From an uncultured Winogradskyella sp. (GTDB lineage Bacteria > Bacteroidota > Bacteroidia > Flavobacteriales > Flavobacteriaceae): a stretch of DNA of 64,000 nt. Location of the stretch: contig NZ_CANMIW010000007.1 of NCBI RefSeq assembly GCF_947498005.1, forward strand, positions 124,001 through 188,000, in the 5' to 3' direction. This document shows positions 51,980-61,454 of the stretch, one piece after another; the stretch's first letter is position 1; every line of letters starts with the position of its first letter. The position numbers and the translations under genes were made by a program. The notes below the pieces were generated by a model. It was not told the DNA's origin, did no database searches, and saw nothing but the letters and a program-made list of their open reading frames with translations.

Positions 51980-53827
51980 ATGTGTGGAATTGTTGGATAT
52001 ATTGGCCATAGAGAGGCCTATCCTATTGTAATAAAAGGACTCCAAAGATTAGAATATCGTGGCTACGACAGTGCTGGTATTGCTCTTTACGACGGAAAAG
52101 AAATTAAACTTTCTAAAACCAAAGGTAAAGTCGTTGATTTAAAAGAGAAACTTGAAAATGAAATTTCTATTGATGGTACTTTAGGAATAGGACATACGCG
52201 TTGGGCAACACATGGTGTGCCTAATGATGTAAACTCTCACCCACACTATTCTAACTCAGGTGATCTTGTGATTATTCACAACGGGATAATTGAAAATTAT
52301 GATTCACTTAAGAAAGAATTAATAAAACGTGGTTACACTTTTAAGTCCGATACTGACACTGAAGTATTAGTCAACCTCATTGAAGATGTAAAGAAAAACG
52401 AAAACATTAAACTTGGTAAAGCTATTCAAATTGCATTAAATCAAGTTGTAGGAGCTTATGCTATTGCGGTTTTTGATAAAAACAAACCTAATGAAATTGT
52501 AGTAGCAAAACTTGGTAGCCCTTTGGCTATTGGTGTTGGTGAAGATGAATTTTTTATTGCTAGTGATGCATCGCCTTTTATCGAATATACTAAGAATGCC
52601 ATTTATCTTGAAGACGAAGAGATGGCTATTATTAGACGAGGAAAAGACATCAAGATTAGAAAAATCAAAAATGATAGCTTAGTTGATCCTTACGTACAAG
52701 AATTGCAATTAAATTTAGAGCAAATTGAAAAAGGTGGTTATGATCATTTTATGCTTAAAGAAATTTATGAACAACCTGAAGCTATTTTAGATACATTTAG
52801 GGGTCGTTTATTAAGTAACGAAGCCATAATAAAAATGGCAGGAGTTGAGGATAATATGAAAAAATTCTTAGCTGCAGATAGGATTATCGTAGTTGCCTGC
52901 GGTACATCTTGGCATGCTGGCTTAGTAGCCGAATATATATTTGAAGATTTAGCAAGAATTCCTGTAGAAGTGGAATATGCCTCAGAGTTTAGATATAGAA
53001 ATCCGGTAATTACAGAAAAGGATATTGTAATTGCAATTTCTCAATCTGGTGAGACAGCAGATACTTTAGCTGCAATAAAGTTAGCAAAATCTAAAGGTGC
53101 ATTTGTATTTGGTGTTTGTAATGTTGTAGGATCTTCTATTGCAAGAGAATCAGATGCAGGCGCATACACACATGCAGGACCTGAGATTGGAGTTGCTTCT
53201 ACAAAGGCATTTACAACTCAAATTACTGTCTTAACGTTAATTGCTTTACGTTTAGCTCGTGCAAAAGGAACTATGTCAAGTTCAGAATTTAGACATCACT
53301 TAATAGAATTAGAAACTATTCCAGGTAAAGTAGAAGAAGCCTTAAAGTCAGATGCTTATGTAAAAACCGTAGCAGAGATTTACAAGGATTCTAAAAATTG
53401 TCTTTACTTAGGTAGAGGTTTTAATTTTCCTGTTGCATTAGAAGGTGCATTAAAACTAAAAGAGATTTCTTATATACATGCAGAAGGTTATCCTGCTGCT
53501 GAAATGAAGCATGGCCCTATTGCATTAATAGATGAGCAAATGCCAGTATTTGTAATTGCAACTAAGAAAGGACATTACGAAAAAGTTGTAAGTAATATTC
53601 AAGAAATTAAATCTAGAAAAGGTAAGATTATTGGCATAGTTACTAAAGGCGATGAGAGTGTAAAGGAATTAGCTGATCACGTTATTGAAGTACCTGAAAC
53701 ACTAGAATGCCTTACACCACTGTTAACTACAATTCCATTACAATTATTATCTTATCATATCGCAGTCTTGTTAGATAAAAACGTGGATCAACCAAGAAAT
53801 TTAGCAAAATCAGTTACTGTAGAATAG
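51980..53827 (+). CDS. glmS: Glutamine--fructose-6-phosphate aminotransferase
   Basis: First enzyme of UDP-GlcNAc synthesis, which feeds peptidoglycan and lipopolysaccharide. The nucleophile Cys follows the initiator Met (MCGIVGYIGHREAYP). The glutaminase domain shows GIGHTRWATHG and HNGIIENYD, and two SIS domains follow (ACGTSWHAGLVAEY, SQSGETADTLAAI). The C-terminus PRNLAKSVTVE is the usual end. At 615 residues it is normal. I saw no glmS ribozyme; the gap before the gene is only 11 bases. Confidence 0.98.
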   Translation: MCGIVGYIGHREAYPIVIKGLQRLEYRGYDSAGIALYDGKEIKLSKTKGKVVDLKEKLENEISIDGTLGIGHTRWATHGVPNDVNSHPHYSNSGDLVIIHNGIIENYDSLKKELIKRGYTFKSDTDTEVLVNLIEDVKKNENIKLGKAIQIALNQVVGAYAIAVFDKNKPNEIVVAKLGSPLAIGVGEDEFFIASDASPFIEYTKNAIYLEDEEMAIIRRGKDIKIRKIKNDSLVDPYVQELQLNLEQIEKGGYDHFMLKEIYEQPEAILDTFRGRLLSNEAIIKMAGVEDNMKKFLAADRIIVVACGTSWHAGLVAEYIFEDLARIPVEVEYASEFRYRNPVITEKDIVIAISQSGETADTLAAIKLAKSKGAFVFGVCNVVGSSIARESDAGAYTHAGPEIGVASTKAFTTQITVLTLIALRLARAKGTMSSSEFRHHLIELETIPGKVEEALKSDAYVKTVAEIYKDSKNCLYLGRGFNFPVALEGALKLKEISYIHAEGYPAAEMKHGPIALIDEQMPVFVIATKKGHYEKVVSNIQEIKSRKGKIIGIVTKGDESVKELADHVIEVPETLECLTPLLTTIPLQLLSYHIAVLLDKNVDQPRNLAKSVTVE

Positions 53828-53855
53828 TAACATTTAGACTATTAAATTTTCATTA

Positions 53856-53899
53856 AAACGCCTTTAAATTGAGAAATCATCAATTTAAAGGCGTTTATT
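53856..53899 (+). terminator. Intrinsic terminator after glmS
   Basis: Perfect 17-base-pair stem (53856-53872 with 53879-53895, AAACGCCTTTAAATTGA and its complement) with a six- or seven-base loop and a T tail. Confidence 0.88.
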
Positions 53900-53913
53900 T
53901 TTTTAAATTTTCC

Positions 53914-53925
53914 TATGCGTGCATA
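53914..53925. repeat. Motif TATGCGTGCATA upstream of TonB receptor
   Basis: Near-palindrome 78 bases before the start of the TonB receptor at 54003. It differs in one base from the perfect palindrome TATGCATGCATA at 15557-15568, which lies 121 bases before the other TonB receptor. In both, the gene-sense strand continues with an A/T run. A shared operator is possible but unproven. Confidence 0.4.
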
Positions 53926-54002
53926 ATTTTTTATGGATTTCTTACCGAATTATCATATATTTAATTAAATTGCTCGTCTAATAAATTAACTAATTTTCTA
54001 AC

Positions 54003-56735
54003 ATGAAGACAATCTTAAAGCTTTTCACAATGCTTTTTTGCGTGGTATCTTTTGCACAAACCACAGTAAAAGGTAAAATTACTGACAATACTGGGTTACC
54101 CTTACCTGGAGCAAATATTGTTGTTTTAGGTACCAGTTCGGGTACTATAACTGATTTTGATGGTAACTATTCTTTAACCGTAAATCAAGATCCTCCTTTT
54201 TCAATCCAAATAAGTTATGCAGGATTCGAAACAGCAACCGTTGAGATAACTACAAATAATCAAACTGTGGATATTTCTTTAAAAGAAGGGAATGAGCTAG
54301 ATGAAGTCGTAATTTCAGCTTCTCGTACTCCAGAACGAATTTTTGAATCTCCTGTAACAGTAGAGCGTTTTGGGCTTAAAGAGATAAAAAATACGGCATC
54401 TGCAGATTTTTATGGAGGTCTTGAGAACTTAAAGGGCGTAGATGTTAATACGAGTAGTTTAACATTTAAGTCCGTAAACACAAGAGGCTTCGCAACTACA
54501 GCTAATACACGTTTCATGCAATTAGTTGATGGTATGGATAACTCTACTCCAGCCTTAAACTTTCCAATTGGAAATTTAGTTGGTATGATTGAAACTGATG
54601 TTCAAAGTGTTGAATTACTTCCAGGAGCTTCATCGGCATTATATGGTGCCAACGCTTTTAATGGTATACTTTTTATGAGAAGTAAAAGCCCTTTTGATCA
54701 TCAAGGTATAAGTGCTTTTGTAAAAAGAGGAATTACTTCACAAGAAGCTGCTGGAGATAATGCGTATACTGACTTAGGTGTTAGAATGGCATATAAGTTT
54801 AGTGATAAATTTGCTGCAAAGGTTAACTTTGGTTACTTACATGGTAAGGATTGGGCAGCAACTAGCGAAGTTGATAGTGATATGCCAGGTGGTACGAGAG
54901 CAACCAACAGAAATTATAACGGTATTAACGTATATGGCGATGAAGTATCTGCAAACCTTAACGATTTAGCAGGTGGTACCGGAATTGTACCAGACGTGTT
55001 TGTTAGTAGAACAGGTTATAACGAAAGTGACCTTACAGAACATAAAGCTGAAAGTGTTAAAGCTGATTGGGGCTTATATTACCGTCCGATTACTGATAGC
55101 AATTTTGAAATCCAATATGTTGGTAAAGTAGGTACAGGTACAACTATTTACCAAGGAACTAACCGATATAACATTGACGGTTTCTTTCAACAACAACACA
55201 AATTAGAAGTAAAAAACGATAATTACTTTTTAAGAGGTTATGTCGTAGCTGATAGAGCGGGAGATTCATATGATATGGTATTTACTGGAATTAACATTAA
55301 CAGATCTTGGAAAAGTGATGAAGAATGGTTTGGTGATTACATAAACACATATGTTGCCGCAACCTTAGGTGGTGGCGCAACAGATGAACAAGCGCATGCC
55401 GCGGCAAGAGCAGCAGCTGAAAACGGAAGATTTGAACCAGGATCAGAAGAATTTAACAATGCTTTTGATAGAATTATTAAAGACCCAGATTTAGCAACAG
55501 GATCTAAATTTCAAGATCAATCTAAGTATTATCATGCAGATGGTAACTACAATTTTAGTGAGTTAATAGATTTTGCAGATATTCAAGTTGGTGGTTCATT
55601 TAGACAATATGATTTAAATTCTTTAGGGTCAATCTACACAGATTATGATGGTCCTATTAAATATAGTGAATTCGGTGTTTATACTCAGATACAGAAAAAC
55701 CTAGAATTAAGTGAAATGATGGCTTTAAAAGTTACTGCTTCTGCACGTTACGATAAGTCTGAATTCTTTGACGGTTTCGTTTCACCAAGACTTTCTCTAG
55801 GTTTAACTTTAAATGAAAATCATAACATTAGAGCTTCCGCTCAGACAGGATTTAGAAATCCAACTACACAAGATTTATTTATTGGTTTAGATGCAGGTAG
55901 AGCTATATTAGTTGGTTCTTCACCAGATAACCTAGATCGTTATTCTAGAGATTTTGTAGCCAATGATGGTAATACTTATACGCAAACTGGTGCTGCGGCA
56001 TATAACAATTCTTATACTGCAACGTCTGTACAACAATTAGGTGCAACAGGTGATCCTTCCGTTTTAGAGATTGCAAACCCAGATCTTGTTTCTCCTGAAA
56101 AAGTCACTTCTTTTGAAATTGGTTATAGAGGTAAAATTAATAAGTTAACAGTAGATTTCAGTACGTATTATAATAAATATGAAGACTTTATCTCGTCTGA
56201 AGTTGTTATTGCTCCTTTATATGGTTCAGTAGCTGATGGTTCGGCAATTGCAGCAATAGCTAATAGTGATTTCAGAACTTACAGCACATATACAAATTCC
56301 GAAGCTGATGTTAATTCTTATGGTGCATCTATTGGGTTATCTGCAAAGGTATTTGGTGATTTTGACCTAGGAGGAAGCTATACGTTCACAAAACAAGATT
56401 TTGATCAAGCTGCAAATCCAAATTTTGAAACTAATTTTAATACTCCAGAACACAAATTTAAAGCGCATTTTGGAAATACTGAGTTATTTAAAAACTTCGG
56501 ATTCAACATCGCTTACAAATTCAGTGATGATTATTTTTGGCAAGCAACATTTGGTGACGGTATAGTACCTGAATTCCATACGGTAGATGCACAGATTAAC
56601 TATAAGATCCCAAGCCTAAAATCTATTATAAAAGTAGGCGGTACAAATATTGGAGGTAAGGAATATTTCACAATATTTGGTTCTGGATATATTGGTTCAA
56701 TGTATTATGTATCATGGACGATTAATAACTTATAA
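54003..56735 (+). CDS. TonB-dependent receptor with CarboxypepD_reg domain (second)
   Basis: Outer-membrane receptor of 910 residues. Signal MKTILKLFTMLFCVVSFAQ, CarboxypepD_reg domain (about 20-100, GKITDNTGLPLPGANIVVLG), plug (about 110-225, ESPVTVERFGLKEIKNTAS, SVNTRGFATTANTRFMQL and LPGASSALYGANAFNGI) and a barrel that ends MYYVSWTINNL. It is followed after 10 bases by an SGNH lipoprotein gene, with which it appears coupled. The pair suggests import of a product of the lipoprotein, but the substrate is unknown. Confidence 0.93.
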   Translation: MKTILKLFTMLFCVVSFAQTTVKGKITDNTGLPLPGANIVVLGTSSGTITDFDGNYSLTVNQDPPFSIQISYAGFETATVEITTNNQTVDISLKEGNELDEVVISASRTPERIFESPVTVERFGLKEIKNTASADFYGGLENLKGVDVNTSSLTFKSVNTRGFATTANTRFMQLVDGMDNSTPALNFPIGNLVGMIETDVQSVELLPGASSALYGANAFNGILFMRSKSPFDHQGISAFVKRGITSQEAAGDNAYTDLGVRMAYKFSDKFAAKVNFGYLHGKDWAATSEVDSDMPGGTRATNRNYNGINVYGDEVSANLNDLAGGTGIVPDVFVSRTGYNESDLTEHKAESVKADWGLYYRPITDSNFEIQYVGKVGTGTTIYQGTNRYNIDGFFQQQHKLEVKNDNYFLRGYVVADRAGDSYDMVFTGININRSWKSDEEWFGDYINTYVAATLGGGATDEQAHAAARAAAENGRFEPGSEEFNNAFDRIIKDPDLATGSKFQDQSKYYHADGNYNFSELIDFADIQVGGSFRQYDLNSLGSIYTDYDGPIKYSEFGVYTQIQKNLELSEMMALKVTASARYDKSEFFDGFVSPRLSLGLTLNENHNIRASAQTGFRNPTTQDLFIGLDAGRAILVGSSPDNLDRYSRDFVANDGNTYTQTGAAAYNNSYTATSVQQLGATGDPSVLEIANPDLVSPEKVTSFEIGYRGKINKLTVDFSTYYNKYEDFISSEVVIAPLYGSVADGSAIAAIANSDFRTYSTYTNSEADVNSYGASIGLSAKVFGDFDLGGSYTFTKQDFDQAANPNFETNFNTPEHKFKAHFGNTELFKNFGFNIAYKFSDDYFWQATFGDGIVPEFHTVDAQINYKIPSLKSIIKVGGTNIGGKEYFTIFGSGYIGSMYYVSWTINNL

Positions 56736-56745
56736 AAAACGCAAA

Positions 56746-58329
56746 ATGAAAAATATTAAATATATATTATTATCGGCTGTTCTAATAGGATTTACGGCAT
56801 GTAATGATGAAAGTGATTTTGAAGACCAATTAGATAATCCATTAACAGAAGAAGTATTGCCACCTTTAACTGCTGGCTCTGCCAATTTTTCAAATTATGT
56901 ATCTATTGGTAATTCTCTAACTGCGGGTTTTACAGATAATGCCTTATTTATTCAAGGACAAGTAAACTCAATACCAAATATGTTATCGCAACAATTCGCA
57001 TCGATAGGTGGCGGTAGTTTTACTCAACCATTAATGGATGATAATATTGGTGGATTACTTTTTGGTGGAATGCAAAATGTTGACGGAAGTTTTGGACCTC
57101 GACTCTTTTTTGACGGTTCAGGACCATCTGGTTTACCTGCTGTTTCTACAACTGAGGCCTTTGCTCCTTCTGTTGGTAGTCAAAATAATATGGGAGTTCC
57201 TGGTGCCGCAAGTTATCACTTGTTGTATGACGGTTATGGTAATCCAGGTAACTTATTGACAACTCCGCCAACTGCAAACCCTTATTATGTTCGTATGGCT
57301 TCAGCTCCAAACGCAACTGTTTTAGGAGATGCATTAGCACAACAACCAACTTTCGTTTCTTTATGGATTGGAAATAACGACGTATTAGGTTATGCAACTT
57401 CTGGTGGAGATCAAACTGCAGCAGCTATAACTCCAATCGATGGTCCTCCAGGTGTAGGGTTCGACCAAACTATAGGTGCTATTGTAAATTCAATACAAGC
57501 ATCTGGCGCACAAGGCGTAATGGCAAATATTCCTTATGTAACAACTATTCCACATTTTACAACTGTTCCTCATAACCCTGTTCCTTTAGATGCCGCTACT
57601 GCAGGCTTTTTAAACAGTGCAAGTGCTTATGGAGCATATAACGGCGGACTTGATGCGACATTAGCGTTTCTAATGGCCAATCCTGCTCAACTTGCTTTCT
57701 TCTTTCCTCCTAATGATAGTATGACATCTGAGGAATTAGCAACGGCTGAAATAGCTAAAAGAAAAATTTACTTTTCTGAAGGCGCTGGCAATGCAGTTGT
57801 TATTATGGATGAAAACTTAACCGATTTAACGGCTATAAACGCTGCTTTGGTTAGTATGCGTCAAGCTACTGAAGATGATTTATTAGTATTACCTGCCTCT
57901 AGTTTTATTGGTACAGAGGCTATACCAGGAAATCCAACCACTGTTAATGGTGTTGCGATACCTTTAGCAGATAAGTGGGTTTTAACTCCAGAAGAACAAG
58001 CCGAAATTATAACTGCAACGGATAGTTTTAATGCGACATTACAATCTGCAGCAACATCTGCAGGATTTGCTTTTGTAGATGCTAATACGTTAATGCAACA
58101 ATTAGATAATGGTGGTTATTCAGATGGAGATTTTATATTAACATCAAGTTTAGTAACAGGAGGTGCATTTTCATTAGATGGTGTTCATCCAACAGCTCGA
58201 GGTTACGCATTATTGGCAAATGAATTTATGAAAGCTATAGATGCTACGTATGGTTCTAACTTTGAAGCTTCGGGTAGCTTATTAGATATTGGTAATTACC
58301 CAACAAATTACCCGCCAACTTTACAGTAA
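56746..58329 (+). CDS. SGNH/GDSL-like lipoprotein hydrolase
   Basis: Lipoprotein of 527 residues. I chose the ATG at 56746 (MKNIKYILLSAVLIGFTAC, lipid Cys at 19); a longer frame from 56650 runs inside the receptor gene and is unlikely. SGNH motifs are YVSIGNSLTAGF (block I, G-N-S-L in place of GDSL), FVSLWIGNNDVLG (block III, Gly-Asn) and DGVHPTARGYALLANE (block V, Asp and His). It belongs to esterase or acylhydrolase-type proteins acting on sugar acyl groups or lipids. It is the second gene of the receptor pair and ends at a terminator. Confidence 0.88.
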   Translation: MKNIKYILLSAVLIGFTACNDESDFEDQLDNPLTEEVLPPLTAGSANFSNYVSIGNSLTAGFTDNALFIQGQVNSIPNMLSQQFASIGGGSFTQPLMDDNIGGLLFGGMQNVDGSFGPRLFFDGSGPSGLPAVSTTEAFAPSVGSQNNMGVPGAASYHLLYDGYGNPGNLLTTPPTANPYYVRMASAPNATVLGDALAQQPTFVSLWIGNNDVLGYATSGGDQTAAAITPIDGPPGVGFDQTIGAIVNSIQASGAQGVMANIPYVTTIPHFTTVPHNPVPLDAATAGFLNSASAYGAYNGGLDATLAFLMANPAQLAFFFPPNDSMTSEELATAEIAKRKIYFSEGAGNAVVIMDENLTDLTAINAALVSMRQATEDDLLVLPASSFIGTEAIPGNPTTVNGVAIPLADKWVLTPEEQAEIITATDSFNATLQSAATSAGFAFVDANTLMQQLDNGGYSDGDFILTSSLVTGGAFSLDGVHPTARGYALLANEFMKAIDATYGSNFEASGSLLDIGNYPTNYPPTLQ

Positions 58330-58351
58330 AATCAGATTAAATACAATTATA

Positions 58352-58379
58352 AAAACGCTCTCAAATTGGGAGCGTTTTC
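58352..58379 (+). terminator. Intrinsic terminator after the SGNH gene
   Basis: Stem AAAACGCTC / GAGCGTTTT with a nine-base loop that can pair further, followed by T residues. Confidence 0.75.
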
Positions 58380-58400
58380 TATGCTTAAAAAAGCCGAAAT

Positions 58401-58487
58401 TTTGATATGTTTTTTAAATTAAAACTCCTATCTTTGCAGCGCGAAAAACGCATGCACTCAACTTGATTAGGTAAGCTAATTTTTCGC
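58401..58487 (+). promoter_or_regulatory. atpD: Promoter and structured leader of atpD
   Basis: TTTG at 58401-58404 and TATCTTTG at 58429-58436 (perfect TAnnTTTG) are 24 bases apart. Directly after, GCGAAAAA (58441-58448) pairs perfectly with TTTTTCGC (58480-58487), closing a loop of 31 bases that itself has a small TTAG/CTAA hairpin. The structure lies in the transcribed leader, 34 bases before the atpD start. Confidence 0.6.
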
Positions 58488-58518
58488 ATTTAAACTATTG
58501 CAAAACAAAAACATATAA

Positions 58519-60030
<1,512 letters not shown>

Positions 60031-60106
60031 ATCAGTTAGTAGTATTCAGTATTCAGCCCAAAGTGTGACTGCAAACTGCAAACTGCGACTGCAAACTTAA
60101 AAGATT
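60031..60106. repeat. Small direct repeats between atpD and atpC
   Basis: The 76-base gap contains AGTATTCAGTATTCAG (60041-60056) and a run with three CTGCAAA copies plus one CTGCGA variant (60069-60097). These look like short, low-complexity intergenic repeats. They separate two genes that are usually adjacent. Confidence 0.5.
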
Positions 60107-60382
60107 ATGTATTTAGAAATTGTATCACCAGAAGCAACATTATTTAGCGGAGAAGTTACTTCAGTAACGGTTCCTGGTGTAAATGGTGAGTTTGAAATGT
60201 TAACCAACCACGCTCCTATTGTCTCTATTCTTAAAGAAGGACATGTAAAAGTTGCTGGTTCAGTTACTCTTGAAAAAGAGGTTGAAGAAAAGTTCACTAA
60301 ATCTGATAAAGGTGTTTGGTTAGCTATCAATTCTGGAACATTAGAAATGAAAGATAATAAGCTAATTATTTTAGCCGATTAA
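60107..60382 (+). CDS. atpC: ATP synthase F1 subunit epsilon
   Basis: Small regulatory subunit of F1, 91 residues, at the central stalk. Only the N-terminal beta-sandwich is present (MYLEIVSPEATLFSGEVTSV ... FEMLTNHAPIVSILKEGHV); the C-terminal helical domain of the E. coli protein is missing, as is common in this phylum. That would remove the inhibitory helices, an inference from length. A strong terminator (60402-60436) follows. Confidence 0.95.
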   Translation: MYLEIVSPEATLFSGEVTSVTVPGVNGEFEMLTNHAPIVSILKEGHVKVAGSVTLEKEVEEKFTKSDKGVWLAINSGTLEMKDNKLIILAD

Positions 60383-60401
60383 TCTCTTCATTATATAAAT
60401 T

Positions 60402-60436
60402 AAAAAAGCGCGAAATATTAATTTCGCGCTTTTTTT
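60402..60436 (+). terminator. Intrinsic terminator after atpC
   Basis: Perfect 15-base-pair stem (AAAAAAGCGCGAAAT / ATTTCGCGCTTTTTT) with an ATTA loop and a T tail. It can also serve the convergent repressor gene. Confidence 0.88.
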
Positions 60437-60474
60437 ATGTCTAATCTTTTTCGACGACAGTTAATCTGTTGAAA

Positions 60475-61242
60475 TTACATCTGCTTCACAGCCTCCAACT
60501 CAACTTTCAATTCTTGAAACAACATCATAATACTACTCAATTTCAATTCCTTTTCATCATATTCTTGAGTGTTAATACAACAAGTAAATTCCCAAACCTC
60601 TAAAATAGTTTCACGCTTAACCAAATACGGTTGATACGTTTTATTATCTGAACTTAATAATAAACTCGTTATATCTCCTTCCGGAATATAAACCCTTTTA
60701 TAAACCAAACCATCATCCTTAGTTAATATAATATACGTGCGTCCATTTTTAATATCAGCAATGTCTTCCAAAAATTTTGCAACTATAAAAGCACCATCTT
60801 TTACTGGCAACATAGAATCGCCTTTAATAGGAAATGCCCTGTGCGTACCTGTGGGCAAAAACGGCAATTTAATTTTTTGAAGTTGCTCTATATATTCTGG
60901 GTCATCATAACCAGATAAATATCCTGCAGAGGTCTTTGCTGGTATAATTTCAATGAGATCTTCATTGTTTTCACTAACCGTTACCGGAAACAACACACGC
61001 TTATTTCCTACTTCTATAAACGAGGTGTCCTTTGCCTTACGTAAATCGTTTTTTACTAAAATATCAATAGGAATATCAAAGAAGTTAGACAAGTCTATTA
61101 AACGGTCTATTGGTGGCTCAGAACGCCCTTCTTCATAAGAACCCACAACTGAGCGTGTCCAGTTGAGTTCGTCTGCAAAACGCTCTTGAGACAGCTTTCT
61201 AAGCGCGCGTAAATGTTTTATGTTGGCCTGAATAGGTTTCAT
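60475..61242 (-). CDS. XRE-family repressor with S24 (LexA-like) self-cleavage domain
   Basis: Transcription regulator of 255 residues; I chose the ATG at 61242 (MKPIQANIKHLRALRK) over a longer frame. The N-terminal HTH is KLSQERFADELNWTRSVVGSYEEGRSEPP. The C-terminal S24 domain shows a possible Ala-Gly cleavage site in KTSAGYLSGYDD, Ser in FPIKGDSMLPVKDG and Lys in LVYKRVYI, which form the Ser-Lys dyad. This arrangement supports RecA-stimulated self-cleavage, as in LexA and phage repressors. It is divergent from a dnaE-like gene, which it may control. Confidence 0.9.
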   Translation of the reverse strand: MKPIQANIKHLRALRKLSQERFADELNWTRSVVGSYEEGRSEPPIDRLIDLSNFFDIPIDILVKNDLRKAKDTSFIEVGNKRVLFPVTVSENNEDLIEIIPAKTSAGYLSGYDDPEYIEQLQKIKLPFLPTGTHRAFPIKGDSMLPVKDGAFIVAKFLEDIADIKNGRTYIILTKDDGLVYKRVYIPEGDITSLLLSSDNKTYQPYLVKRETILEVWEFTCCINTQEYDEKELKLSSIMMLFQELKVELEAVKQM

Positions 61243-61454
61243 TACAATTTGAGATTTATTTAATATTACTACAAATGTAAGCAATAAAAACTACACATAG
61301 TAGCTAATTTTACAATCTGCTAATAGAAATAATCAAGGGTAGAACGCAAATATTTTTAGCAATCCATTGATATCTCTTTATCAGTTCGTTAAAATTTAGT
61401 CTTTGTTCTTATCTCTAAAAGCAAAGCGGTCTTTTATCAAAAAAACAGCGTTTT
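61243..61454. promoter_or_regulatory. Divergent control region between S24 repressor and dnaE-like gene
   Basis: Minus-strand TACATTTG (61279-61272) is a perfect -7 box for the repressor, without a clear -33 partner. Two ACTACA elements (61268-61273 and 61290-61295), 22 bases apart, each start a short imperfect inverted repeat (ACTACaaatGTAAG and ACTACacataGTAG); the first overlaps the -7 box. They are candidate repressor sites. No perfect -7 box was found for the dnaE-like gene. Confidence 0.4.

Noticed and set aside
56650-56745. Upstream extension of the SGNH lipoprotein frame
   Set aside because: It lies inside the end of the TonB receptor gene in another frame, and the ATG at 56746 gives a clean lipoprotein signal.
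60097-60330. Antisense frame over atpC
   Set aside because: Shadow of a well-conserved gene; no independent signal, promoter or composition support.
61243-61284. Longer start of the S24 repressor
   Set aside because: It would cover the leader and end close to the predicted -7 box; MKPIQANIKHLRALRK at 61242 fits HTH regulators better.
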